From positions 1 through 49,385 of the forward strand of contig MHZB01000064.1 in assembly GCA_001828605.1 (NCBI GenBank): a DNA stretch of 49,385 nt, read 5' to 3'. Positions within the stretch are counted from its first letter, which is position 1. The number at the start of each line of letters is the position of its first letter. The notes beneath the pieces were generated by a model that worked only from the letters and a program-made list of their open reading frames with translations, had not been told where the DNA came from and ran no database searches. The DNA comes from Planctomycetes bacterium RIFCSPLOWO2_12_FULL_50_35 (GTDB taxonomy: Bacteria > Planctomycetota > Brocadiia > Brocadiales > Bathyanammoxibiaceae). The position numbers were made by a program, and so were the translations under genes. Below are positions 19,984 through 29,325 of this stretch, piece after piece.

Positions 19984-20631
19984 ATGGCGATGAGTGACAA
20001 GGATTTGCGAAAGGCCATTAAAGAAGCAAGACTTTATGTCTTGCTCACAATCAACCTATGTAAACTGTCCGTGCTTGACACTGCAAGGCTTGCCATATGT
20101 GGAGGGGCAGATGTCCTGCAGCTTAGAGGCAAGGATGTGCCGGAAAAGGAACTCCGCAGGCTTGCTTTGGAACTCAGGGCGTTGACCAAAGAGCTTGGCG
20201 CTATATTTATCATAAACGACCGCCCGGACATCACCATAGAGGCCCAGGCAGACGGACTGCATATAGGTCAGGAAGACATGCCGATAGAAGAGGCCAGACG
20301 CCTGGTCGGTAACGACAAACTAATAGGGATTTCAGCCCACAGTATCCAACAGGCTCGTCAGGCACAGGCAAACGGGGCGGATTACCTGGGAATAGGTCCA
20401 ATCTTTCCCACGAATACCAAGGCACGAGTAAACCCCGTGGGGGCACAACTAATACAGCAGGTTGTAAAGGAGATTACCATACCGTTCTTCGCCATCGGAG
20501 GCATCGATACATATAACGTCCGGCAGGTCTTGGCCGCAGGAGCCACACGCATAGCCGTCTGTTCTGCGATTGTCTCTCAGGAAGACGTGCTGGACGCTGC
20601 GAGAGGCCTCTGCCGTGAGCTAAGCAGATGA
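19984..20631 (+). CDS. thiE: Thiamine phosphate synthase
   Basis: GADVLQLRGKD...FIINDRPDI...ADGLHIGQEDMP...YLGIGPIFPTNTK...FFAIGGID. Confidence 0.93.
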   Translation: MAMSDKDLRKAIKEARLYVLLTINLCKLSVLDTARLAICGGADVLQLRGKDVPEKELRRLALELRALTKELGAIFIINDRPDITIEAQADGLHIGQEDMPIEEARRLVGNDKLIGISAHSIQQARQAQANGADYLGIGPIFPTNTKARVNPVGAQLIQQVVKEITIPFFAIGGIDTYNVRQVLAAGATRIAVCSAIVSQEDVLDAARGLCRELSR

Positions 20632-20716
20632 ACCTGTTGAGGTCTGACATCAGAACGCACAACCCCTTAATCATTAACACTGCACATTCAAGCAGTCCTT
20701 TAGACGGTAGACGACG

Positions 20717-22351
20717 TTGCCCAAGCACTCTTTTATAAGGTCTGCCAGCACCATAAGCCTCTGTACCCTGCTCAGCCGAGTGCTGGGCCTGGCCCGTGAC
20801 GTCCTCTGTGCCAGCGTTTTCGGCACCGGCATGGTCTGGGACGCATTTGCGGTGGCCTTCCGTATACCAAATCTATTCCGCAGGCTGTTCGGCGAAGGAG
20901 CCCTCACAGCGGCCTTTGTGCCGGTATTCACCGAATACATGGAAAAGCGGGGGGCGCGTGAATCCTGGATACTGGTAAGCGTGATTGCAACGGTATTGAC
21001 CGTCTTCCTTGGTTTGGTGGTAATCGTGGGGGAGGTCGTTTTCTATACAGTCCCAAGGCTCACACCAATAAGCGAAAAGTGGCAACTAGTGCTGGAACTC
21101 TTGGCCATAATGTTCCCGTACATGCCGCTTATCTGCCTGGCCGCCCTGGCGTCTGCCGTACTCAACTGCCTCCGCCATTTTCTCATGCCGGCCCTCTCAC
21201 CCGTGGCGCTGAACGTGTGCTGGATAATGGGCATCCTCGTCTTGTCCCCCGCCCTGGGTGACACCCAAAACGAGAAGATCTTCGCCGTCGCCCTGGCCGT
21301 TGTTGTTGGCGGTATCTTACAACTCGGCATGCAGCTATTGGTGCTTAAGAATAGAAGTACCGGCCATAATATAAGCCCTGTCTTGGAACTCTCCCATCCG
21401 GGACTCAGACAGGTTATAAGGCTGATAGGACCGGTTGTTTTTGGTCTGGCGGTGGTGCAGGTAAACGTCCTGGCAGACAGTCTGATCGCCGTGGGGCTGG
21501 CGGCTTCACCGGGAGGGGCCGGCTCCTTCACGCTGCTGGGGAATACTTATGAATACCCCCTTCGGAGTGGGGCCGCATCGGTATTATACTATGGAGACCG
21601 TATAATCGAATTCCCACTGGCGCTTGTGGGCATCGCAATGGCTACCGCAATGTTCCCCGCCCTCTCAACATATGCAGTAAGGGAGGACTGGGAAGAGTTT
21701 TCCGCCACCCTGCACAAGGTACTGAGGATAGTAATATTTACAAGCATACCGGCGTCTTTTGGACTTATGGTGCTGGGCGGGCCGCTTGTGGAACTCTTTT
21801 TTGAGAGAAACGCCTTCACTCATGAGTCCGCACTTCGCACCGCCTCAGTAATACTCTTCTATGCCACGGGGATATGGGCATACTGCTCCCTGCACATATT
21901 GATACGGGCCTTCTATTCGCTGCAGGATACGTCAACCCCCGTAAAGGTGGGTGCGAGTATGGTAGTCCTTAATCTGACCCTCAACCTCACTCTCATCTGG
22001 TTCTTAAAGGAAGGCGGTCTGGCGCTGGCCACGGCCATCTCCGCCATGGTACAGACATCCATACTGTTTATTATCCTGAAAAAAAGGCTTCATCTGAAGG
22101 GCTTTGGGGGTATATCAGCAACCGTGATAAAGACGGTAACAGCCTCAGCCGTAATGGCGTTTGTGTGTATAATCACACTGAATCTGCTGCCCGAACATCA
22201 TGGGAGTCTCGCCCTGAAGACGGCAAGACTCTTCGTGCCGTTACCCATTGCAGTGATTACTTTTCTGATAGCGGCACGCATGCTGAGGTCTGAGGAGTTT
22301 CAGTACCTGTATGACACTTTGGTCAAGAAGGTAAAAGCAAAAGAAGACTAG
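20717..22351 (+). CDS. murJ: Lipid II flippase MurJ/MviN (TTG start)
   Basis: STISLCTLLSRVLGLARDVLCASVFGTG...DAFAVAFRIPNLFRRLFGEGALTAAFVPVFTEY. Confidence 0.92.
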   Translation: MPKHSFIRSASTISLCTLLSRVLGLARDVLCASVFGTGMVWDAFAVAFRIPNLFRRLFGEGALTAAFVPVFTEYMEKRGARESWILVSVIATVLTVFLGLVVIVGEVVFYTVPRLTPISEKWQLVLELLAIMFPYMPLICLAALASAVLNCLRHFLMPALSPVALNVCWIMGILVLSPALGDTQNEKIFAVALAVVVGGILQLGMQLLVLKNRSTGHNISPVLELSHPGLRQVIRLIGPVVFGLAVVQVNVLADSLIAVGLAASPGGAGSFTLLGNTYEYPLRSGAASVLYYGDRIIEFPLALVGIAMATAMFPALSTYAVREDWEEFSATLHKVLRIVIFTSIPASFGLMVLGGPLVELFFERNAFTHESALRTASVILFYATGIWAYCSLHILIRAFYSLQDTSTPVKVGASMVVLNLTLNLTLIWFLKEGGLALATAISAMVQTSILFIILKKRLHLKGFGGISATVIKTVTASAVMAFVCIITLNLLPEHHGSLALKTARLFVPLPIAVITFLIAARMLRSEEFQYLYDTLVKKVKAKED

Positions 22352-22384
22352 GTCGTTAAGAACATTAATCTAAGGAGGACGCTC

Positions 22385-22663
22385 ATGGACATGGATTGGA
22401 AGGTTCTCATTACCACCTTTGGCGCCATTTTCGCTGCGGAATTCGGGGATAAGACACAGCTGGCGGCAATATTTCTGGCCAGCCAGACCGAAAAGCCCCT
22501 GGCAGTTTTTATCGGTGCAGCCCTGGCCTTGGCCGCGGTGACGCTGATAGGTGTAACCCTGGGAGCTGAGATTGCGCAGGCCGTGCCTGTAAAATACATC
22601 CGCAGCGGAGCCGCCATCGCCTTTATCGGGATCGGGGTGCTGATACTCCTGGGGAAGTTGTAG
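22385..22663 (+). CDS. TMEM165/GDT1 family small membrane protein
   Basis: TTFGAIFAAEFGDKTQLAAIFLA: E-x-G-D-K-T-Q signature. Confidence 0.88.
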   Translation: MDMDWKVLITTFGAIFAAEFGDKTQLAAIFLASQTEKPLAVFIGAALALAAVTLIGVTLGAEIAQAVPVKYIRSGAAIAFIGIGVLILLGKL

Positions 22664-22728
22664 ACATTTTGCTGGTAGGCTAATTCGGGGAGTCTTCGAC
22701 TGCCATGTAATCCTCTGTTAACTGAAGT

Positions 22729-24609
22729 TTAGTTCTTTTCAAGCTGATAATTTGCAGCAGAGACCAAATTATTGAACTTAACCTCCCTTTCTTTCGGATC
22801 AAGTAAAGGTCTAAGTCTAATTCTACATATAAAGCCATCTTGGTCCAGGGAGAATTCTACCAAATCGAATATGCGAGAGTGGCTTTGCCAGTCTATCGTC
22901 GCGTTTATCTTAAGGGAATCCATGTTCTTAACCTCGCCTCGGTTATAAGCAGATTGAACTTTAAATATCCATTCACGTATAGCGTGGGTGAGGTATAAAT
23001 CCATATCTATTTCCTTTGGACATGTTGCTTCATCTAAGATATTTATAAGTTCACCGTATCGCGCATGAATTTCTCCCTCAGTTAAATTACTCTCTAAAAT
23101 AAAATCTCGCTCTTGTTCAAAGGTTCTTACTTTGGCGGCATCTGAAATTGTGTATTTGTCGTCCTTATATTCAGGTAAATAGTGTTCAAGTTCGCCATTA
23201 GACAGAACATGCACTCCAGAACGTTTAAAAGCCTCAATTATTTTTTGGAGTCTCCCTTCGAGAAAGCTCCCTTCTTTTGTATTGCTTGAAATGAGACTCT
23301 TAATTTGCTCTCTAAGATATCTTAATCCAAGCAAGTAAACATAGCGTTTTTTATCCAATTCACTTGCTTTACAAAGCGCATCTCGGAAGTTTTGAAGATT
23401 TGACTCGGAGGTATCAGCTAACTTTGGTTCAAGTTCACTCAGGCACGCACTTATTGCCCTTTCGGCATCCCCTATCACCTGCATAAGATCTCTCCCTATA
23501 CCTTCCGTTTGCAAATATGCTCTACAGCGGTCATCTTCAGATACAGACTGCCTTAGTTTGCCTTTGGTTAATACGTCTAAATCAGCCACAAACTTAGCAT
23601 CAATGTTCAATTTCTTGCATATTTTGAAAAACAAATCTAATTCTTCTTTGCCGGTAACGTCAATAATACAAGCCACTAACGCCCCTAAAGGCTTGCCTCT
23701 TTTCTCTTGGATTAGACTGAAGACCTGTTGGTCAGAATAGCCTTCTACAAAAATTGGACGAGAGGCAAAGAAGAATTGTTTGTGATGCGTATTGAGCCTT
23801 GGCAATAGACGCTTTATTCTTCGCTCGTCTTCGCTATCTATTTGATCAATAAATGAAGGAGGCTTATCAGGCTGGAAAACGACACAGTGCTTCAAATCTT
23901 CAAGTGTGCGTATATCAACGTAATAAGGAGAATGCGTAACGATAAAAAATATTTTCTTCTCTGGAGAGTTAAGCGGATTGCCCGCAATCTTTCTAAGTTC
24001 TTGCAAAAAGAATGTTTGAAATTGTGGATGCAGATGCAACTCTGGCTCATCAATAATGAGGCAATTATAATCGTCATTATAGAGGAAGGTTAAAAGAGTA
24101 AGCAGTTCTTTGAGCCCATGGCACTCACTCTCCTTTAGACCATATTCTGGACCATATTCGTTTCCCACATCTATTTTCTGGATTCTAGGCTTGAGGAATC
24201 CGCCTTCTTCTACCAATCTTATTCGTCTACCAAACAACTGGGATAAGGTTGCTTCAATTTTTATCTTAATATCCAGTTTTTCTTTCAGAGTTACAAAGGC
24301 ATCGGCAGATAAGCCATAGTTCGTTCCAAAATTTTTAAGAACAGCAAATTGTCCCATATTTAACCCGCTCTCTAGGGCGCTATAGCCAAAATACTCATAT
24401 CTCTGCCTTTCAAGACCAGCGAGACGTTCCGAGCTCAAATATCGAACTTTGATGTTTTGGTTTTGACACTGTTGCTTTAATTGTTCAACAAATCGTGTTT
24501 TCCCAGTTGCATTAGGACCTACGAGATAGTTTATATTACCCCATTCATTCTTTTGGAACTTCTTGTTACCCCATAAGTCTGGAATCGAAATATTGATGTC
24601 GAGCTTCAT
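22729..24609 (-). CDS. OLD-like AAA ATPase with C-terminal TOPRIM-type nuclease domain (putative defence)
   Basis: Walker A VGPNATGKTRF; Walker B CLIIDEPELHLHPQFQ; THSPYYVD; TOPRIM-like FVEGYSDQQVF and KFVADLDVL. Noticeably more AT-rich than neighbours. Confidence 0.75.
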   Translation of the reverse strand: MKLDINISIPDLWGNKKFQKNEWGNINYLVGPNATGKTRFVEQLKQQCQNQNIKVRYLSSERLAGLERQRYEYFGYSALESGLNMGQFAVLKNFGTNYGLSADAFVTLKEKLDIKIKIEATLSQLFGRRIRLVEEGGFLKPRIQKIDVGNEYGPEYGLKESECHGLKELLTLLTFLYNDDYNCLIIDEPELHLHPQFQTFFLQELRKIAGNPLNSPEKKIFFIVTHSPYYVDIRTLEDLKHCVVFQPDKPPSFIDQIDSEDERRIKRLLPRLNTHHKQFFFASRPIFVEGYSDQQVFSLIQEKRGKPLGALVACIIDVTGKEELDLFFKICKKLNIDAKFVADLDVLTKGKLRQSVSEDDRCRAYLQTEGIGRDLMQVIGDAERAISACLSELEPKLADTSESNLQNFRDALCKASELDKKRYVYLLGLRYLREQIKSLISSNTKEGSFLEGRLQKIIEAFKRSGVHVLSNGELEHYLPEYKDDKYTISDAAKVRTFEQERDFILESNLTEGEIHARYGELINILDEATCPKEIDMDLYLTHAIREWIFKVQSAYNRGEVKNMDSLKINATIDWQSHSRIFDLVEFSLDQDGFICRIRLRPLLDPKEREVKFNNLVSAANYQLEKN

Positions 24610-24630
24610 TACATTTTACCTCAAAGTAAT

Positions 24631-24678
24631 ACCATATTGTCCCTGCGCACCACCTCGTCGTACGGTTTGGAGCCCAGT
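24631..24678 (-). pseudogene. Duplicated 3' tail of proB (gene remnant; direct repeat copy 1)
   Basis: accatattgtccctgcgcaccacctcgtcgtacggtttggagcccagt matches 25462-25509 at 46/48; encodes KTLGSKPYDEVVRRDNMVLL* versus proB RILGSKPYDEVVHRDNMVLI*. Confidence 0.88.
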
Positions 24679-24720
24679 GTTTTTCTCCACTGTGGAATTG
24701 GAGGTCTCTTGTCTCGTATT

Positions 24721-25077
24721 TTACTTTAAGCTGATTCTATAACCCTTCTTTGTCAAAACCACCAACTTCCCTTTTAAGTCATCAAAGTTTGATTCTTTGA
24801 AAAATCTGTCTAGAGCCTTTGTTACATCTTCCCAAATAGAAGGATGGATCCTGACGACGATTATTCCACAGGTTTCTCTGGGTGGGTATTGCAAAATGTT
24901 TGCAAAATGTTTATCAAACGTTATAAGCGCCCTCTCTTGCTTTTTAGCAAGATTAACAACCTCGTTATCGGAGATCCTGGAAGCATTCAATTCTTTGACG
25001 TCTACAACATCGTGACCGGTTTCTACAAGGTGGGATACTATCCTGGAAGGAACATTTTCATCCGCAAGAAATCTCAA
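24721..25077 (-). CDS. DUF5615 PIN-like protein (putative toxin)
   Basis: MRFLADENVPSRIVSHLVETGHDVVDVKE...ALITFDKHFANILQYPP: D-E-N/D-x-F PIN-like acidic motifs. Confidence 0.85.
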   Translation of the reverse strand: MRFLADENVPSRIVSHLVETGHDVVDVKELNASRISDNEVVNLAKKQERALITFDKHFANILQYPPRETCGIIVVRIHPSIWEDVTKALDRFFKESNFDDLKGKLVVLTKKGYRISLK

Positions 25078-25311
25078 TTAAACAACTTCCTCAAAGGGTA
25101 TAAACTCCTGTTCTTTTATCAGGAAAGCAGCGTAATCAAGGCAGGCCTTAATGTCCTCTACGGCAAGATTTGGGTAATAATCTCTTATAATATCTTCTGG
25201 CGTCAGTCCCTCCTTCAATAGTTCAAGTATAAGATAGACCATAACCCTTGTACCCTTAATACAGGGTTGGCCGTGGCAGACGTTTGGGTCTATCTCAATA
25301 CGTTCTTTCAT
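25078..25311 (-). CDS. DUF433 family putative antitoxin
   Basis: IEIDPNVCHGQPCIKGTRVMVYLILELLKEGLTPEDIIRDYYPNLAVEDIKACLDYA; abuts the DUF5615 gene. Confidence 0.9.
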   Translation of the reverse strand: MKERIEIDPNVCHGQPCIKGTRVMVYLILELLKEGLTPEDIIRDYYPNLAVEDIKACLDYAAFLIKEQEFIPFEEVV

Positions 25312-25451
25312 AGTCGTGAACCAATAATATTGTGATCTAGATGCCGGAAAACACCTTCAGCCTACAATTTTACACAAATAAAAGGTTATGTCAATAAACG
25401 CGTTTAACCCCATAAACAGGTGGGCAACAAGCCCCACCCTCCGGTAATGTC

Positions 25452-26579
25452 TCAGATAAGCACCATATTGTCTCTGTGCACCACCTCGTCGTACGGTTTG
25501 GAGCCCAGTATCCTCTTTATTGACGTGCTGGACTGTCCTTGGATCTTCATAAGCTCTGCAGAGGAATAATTGGTGAGTCCCCTTGCAAACTCGGTGTTAT
25601 TGCCTGTGGCAAATACAGAGACCACGTCGCCTCTCTCAAAATCTCCGTCCACATCGGCTATCCCCGATGCCAGGAGGCTCTTGCCCCTCTTCGAGAGCGC
25701 ATCGTAGGCGCCGTCGTCCACGTATATCTTGCCCTTCGGCCTCAACGTAAAGCCAATCCAGCGCTTGCGGCTGGTGAGCTTTTCGCGCACGGGAATAAAG
25801 AGTGTGCCCAGCTCCTCACCTTCCATTATCTTTATCAGAACGTCCGGCGCCCTGCCGTTCGCTATGACAACCGCCCCGCCGGAATTTGTCGCTATGCGCG
25901 CAGCCCTTAGTTTGCTCTCCATACCACCCATACCGAGGTGTGTCTTTGACCTGGACGCAAGCCCCTCTATGTCTGCAGTAATCTCCTCCACCAGTGGTAT
26001 AAGCTCCACACCCTTATCCGGCCTCCTGTAAAGTCCGTCCACGGACGAGAGCATCACCAGCAGCTCCGCCCTCAAAAGATTGGCCACCAGGACGGAAAGG
26101 GCATCGTTGTCGCTAAAACTTATCTCCTCCACCGAAACGGTGTCGTTTTCGTTAATCACGGGTATGACCTTGAGACCGAACAGGGCGCTGATGGTGTTGC
26201 AGGTATTCAGATAACGGTGACGCCCTTCTAAATCCTCTCTGGTAAGCAGTATCTGGGCGGCATGATAGCCCTCCATCTTGAAACAGTCATCGTAGGCCCC
26301 GATTAACTTGCTCTGACCCACGGCGGCGGCCGCCTGTATCTCCGGGAGCGTGGTCGGCCTCTTGCGCATGCCAAGCTCGCCCATCCCCGCACCCACGGCG
26401 CCCGAACTCACCACAGCCACCTCGTAGCCGCGCCTCCTGAGACCCACTGCCTGTCTGGATATGCTCGCCACCTGCGTCATATCCAGAAGCCCGTCCTTCG
26501 TGGTAATCACGCCGGTGCCGACCTTTACCACCAGCCTTTTAGTCTTCGATATAATCTCTTTCCTGTAATTTTCTTTCAT
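25452..26579 (-). CDS. proB: Glutamate 5-kinase (with PUA domain)
   Basis: RLVVKVGTGVITTKDG...VINENDTVSVEEISFSDNDALSVLVANL...YDEVVHRDNMVLI. Confidence 0.94.
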   Translation of the reverse strand: MKENYRKEIISKTKRLVVKVGTGVITTKDGLLDMTQVASISRQAVGLRRRGYEVAVVSSGAVGAGMGELGMRKRPTTLPEIQAAAAVGQSKLIGAYDDCFKMEGYHAAQILLTREDLEGRHRYLNTCNTISALFGLKVIPVINENDTVSVEEISFSDNDALSVLVANLLRAELLVMLSSVDGLYRRPDKGVELIPLVEEITADIEGLASRSKTHLGMGGMESKLRAARIATNSGGAVVIANGRAPDVLIKIMEGEELGTLFIPVREKLTSRKRWIGFTLRPKGKIYVDDGAYDALSKRGKSLLASGIADVDGDFERGDVVSVFATGNNTEFARGLTNYSSAELMKIQGQSSTSIKRILGSKPYDEVVHRDNMVLI

Positions 26580-26724
26580 AAAGTTTTTCTATCAACCCTA
26601 TTGACATTTAGTTCCCGTGTGCTATTATCGGCCTTCGTTTGCCGTATATGCGGGCGGGTTTAATACCTTAGATTATAGTGCCGTCCATTACAAACTCAAC
26701 TGGTCTTTCCCAAAGGAGATGAAA

Positions 26725-26904
26725 ATGGCCAAGGAGATTCTGGTAGTAGGAAGTAAGATAAAGGAATACATAAAGTCTAAAGATTGCATGACATCTGGAG
26801 AGCTTATTCCTGCGCTGAGCGAGAAGGTCGAGTGTCTTCTGGATAAGGCCATTGAAAGGGCAAAGGCCAATAAGAGGAAAACTGTAGGTCCGCAGGACGT
26901 GTAA
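26725..26904 (+). CDS. Putative bacterial histone-fold protein, 59 aa
   Basis: MAKEILVVGSKIKEYIKSKDCMTSGELIPALSEKVECLLDKAIERAKANKRKTVGPQDV; RKTV-P-DV resembles histone L2/alpha3. SD-like aaaggag ~7 nt upstream; ORF track start at 26617 is probably too long. Confidence 0.7.
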   Translation: MAKEILVVGSKIKEYIKSKDCMTSGELIPALSEKVECLLDKAIERAKANKRKTVGPQDV

Positions 26905-26971
26905 TGTCGGCCTCTCTGTTGTGCTGCCCGCACCAATTCTTTAATTTGCTAATATGTAAATTTAGGGGGGA

Positions 26972-28411
26972 CTAGTTTGTCTTCAGCTTCTGTATGAGGA
27001 CTTCGTTGACCATCTTAGGGTTTGCCTTGCCTGTAGACTGACGCATTACTTGGCCGACAAGGAAGCCCAGGGCCGTCTTTTTCCCTTTTTGATAATCGCT
27101 GACTGCCGACGGGTTATCATCCAGAACCTTTAGTACAAGCCGTTCCAGTTCTTCCCTGTCGCTTATCTGAAGAAGCCCTTTTTCCTCCACTATCTTAGCG
27201 GCATCACTGCCCGAGCTGGCCATGTCAGCAAATACCTCTCGGGCAGTGGGCATGCTTACGGTGCCCTTTTCGACCATTACTACCAGCCCAACCAGGGCCT
27301 CGGGGCGCACCTTAAAGTCCCTTATTCCTAACCTCCTCTCCTTAAGCTCCCTGAGCACGTCATTTGTTATCCAATTACACAGGGACTTGGGGGCGGCATG
27401 GAGTTCCACACACCGCTCAAAATAATCCGCCACTGCCTTGTCTTCCGTAAGGACCCCTGCGTCATAGTCCGAGAGGGAGTATACCTCCACAAAGCGATTC
27501 CTTCTAGTAAGCGGAAGCTCCGGAAGCATAGACCTCAGTTCGCCCAGCCAACGCTCTTCAATTACCATTGGCACAAGGTCCGGCTCCGGGAAGTATCTGT
27601 AGTCATGTGCCTCTTCCTTGGTGCGCATCCTCTCGGTCCGTTCCCTAACCTCGTCCCACAGCCTGGTCTCCATATCCACCTTTCCCCCAGAGTCTAAGAC
27701 GCCTGTCTGGCGGTTTATTTCATACTCCAGGGCCTTGAGCACGGCCTTCATCGAGTTGAGGTTCTTCATCTCCACCCTGCTGCCCAATTTCTTCTGCCCC
27801 ACGGGCCTCAGTGATATTGACGCCTCAAACCTTAGAGACCCTTCCTGCATCTTACAGTCCGACACCTCGTTATACAGCAGAATGTTTCTCAGGGTCTGCA
27901 TAAACTGCTCAACCTCTTCCAGACTGCGCATGTCAGGTTCCGTGACTATCTCAAGGAGCGGGACACCGGCGCGGTTGAAGTCCACGAGGCTGTAATCTGC
28001 CGACGCATCCTCCGGGTGGACGAGTTTGCCGGCCTCCTCTTCCAGGTGCACGTTGTTGATGTTTATCTTCTTCACCCCGCCATTTGATCTTATTTCGACA
28101 TACCCGCCCACGCCCAGGTTTAGATGGTTCTGCGATATCTGATAGTTCTTGGGCAGGTCGGGGTAGTAGTAGTTTTTCCGGTCAAACGTACTGAAAAGGT
28201 TTATCCTGCAGTTAAGCGCAAGAGATGCCTTCAGGCTGTATTCCAGGGCCTTTTTGTTTAGTACCGGAAGCACACCCGGCATTCCCAGGCACACGGGACA
28301 GACCTGGGTATTAGGGGGTGCGCCAAAAACAGTAGGACAACTGCACCAGAGCTTGGACGCAGTCGCCAGCTCCGTATGCGTCTCAAGACCTATAACTACC
28401 TCGTATTTCAT
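26972..28411 (-). CDS. gatB: Aspartyl/glutamyl-tRNA amidotransferase subunit B
   Basis: MKYEVVIGLETHTELATASKLWCSCPTVFGAPPNTQVCPVCLGMPGVLPVLN; start adjusted from 28459. Confidence 0.95.
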   Translation of the reverse strand: MKYEVVIGLETHTELATASKLWCSCPTVFGAPPNTQVCPVCLGMPGVLPVLNKKALEYSLKASLALNCRINLFSTFDRKNYYYPDLPKNYQISQNHLNLGVGGYVEIRSNGGVKKININNVHLEEEAGKLVHPEDASADYSLVDFNRAGVPLLEIVTEPDMRSLEEVEQFMQTLRNILLYNEVSDCKMQEGSLRFEASISLRPVGQKKLGSRVEMKNLNSMKAVLKALEYEINRQTGVLDSGGKVDMETRLWDEVRERTERMRTKEEAHDYRYFPEPDLVPMVIEERWLGELRSMLPELPLTRRNRFVEVYSLSDYDAGVLTEDKAVADYFERCVELHAAPKSLCNWITNDVLRELKERRLGIRDFKVRPEALVGLVVMVEKGTVSMPTAREVFADMASSGSDAAKIVEEKGLLQISDREELERLVLKVLDDNPSAVSDYQKGKKTALGFLVGQVMRQSTGKANPKMVNEVLIQKLKTN

Positions 28412-28483
28412 TATCTTGTAAGATTTTCCGACTGTTAGAACGTTGCAGCAAGCTGCCACGCTACATTAGATCCTGCCCTTAAG

Positions 28484-28881
28484 CTAAATTGGTTCCTTGT
28501 GAATCAGACCAGATATTTCAGCTAACTTAGCACGAGTTTCAGTAAATTTTTGGTCTAAGGTACCAAGCTGGGTTTCAAGGGCTTCTAGCCTCTCAATCAA
28601 TTTGGGTATCTCTGGACTAGGTTCCAATTGCTCTGTTGACTCTAAATGTTCCTTCCAGCTTATTAATGCATCAACTGTGGTCCCTATTCTCACTATTTTA
28701 GAATCTAAGTCACCAATTCTAGAACTCAAAGCAGTAATTTTGCCTTCGTTAGCGATTCCTTTTCCAACTTTTTCTTCTAATACCGATACTTTTCCATATA
28801 GATAATACCCCCCCCACAGAGTGCAATGAGGGCAGTACTGATAATTATAAAAAATGCGCTCGTTAGATCAGGTTTTCCCAT
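28484..28881 (-). pseudogene. TM-anchored coiled-coil small protein, apparently split by a G8 homopolymer
   Basis: Minus strand ATG (28879-28881) gives MGKPDLTSAFFIIISTALIALCGGG; a frame jump at the tract (28808-28815) is needed to reach YYLYGKVSVLEEKVGKGIANEGKITALSSRIGDLDSKI... which the ORF track starts at 28729 (TTG). Confidence 0.6.
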
Positions 28882-28927
28882 TTCAAGAACCTCCAAATTA
28901 AGTAAACAATGTAAAATTTAAGTTACT

Positions 28928-28953
28928 GTAGCGTGGGAGCTTGCTCCCACGCT
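28928..28953. repeat. GTAGCG-type palindrome
   Basis: GTAGCGTGGGAGCTTGCTCCCACGCT. Confidence 0.75.
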
Positions 28954-29044
28954 AAGCCTTTACCCAAAACTATCCATCAATCCACAAAAGGGATAATCCT
29001 GCTAACTCTTAACTAAACCTTTTCTAACGGAGGTCTCCAGAATG

Positions 29045-29171
29045 AGCGCTCTGCAAAAATAGTCTAAGCATCAATTTAAGAGTAGCCGCAGGCTTTAGCC
29101 TGCGTTATACGCACCCTAAAGGGTGCGGCTACATTTACCTCTTCAATTTGATACTTTTACAGAGGTCTCAA
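29045..29171. repeat. Nested inverted-repeat cassette
   Basis: Outer AGCGCTCTGCAAAAAT / ACTTTTACAGAGGTCTCAAT; then ATCAATTTAAGAG / CTCTTCAATTTGAT; inner GTAGCCGCAGGCTTTAGCCTGCG...GGGTGCGGCTAC (29082-29132). Confidence 0.7.
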
Positions 29172-29261
29172 TATGGGCAAACTTGGGAATAATTGAAATT
29201 CTTTAGTCTTAACGTCCTGTTTTTACCATACGTTTTATATCTGCTCGTTTTCACTCTACAG

Positions 29262-29287
29262 AACGTGGCAGCAAGCTGCCACGCTAC
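29262..29287. repeat. ACGTGGCAGCAAGCTGCCACGCTACA half/compact repeat
   Basis: Palindromic core GTGGCAGCAAGCTGCCAC with CTACA foot. Confidence 0.65.
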
Positions 29288-29325
29288 ATTAAAAATATAG
29301 CACCAGACGCTGCACCAACGAGAAC

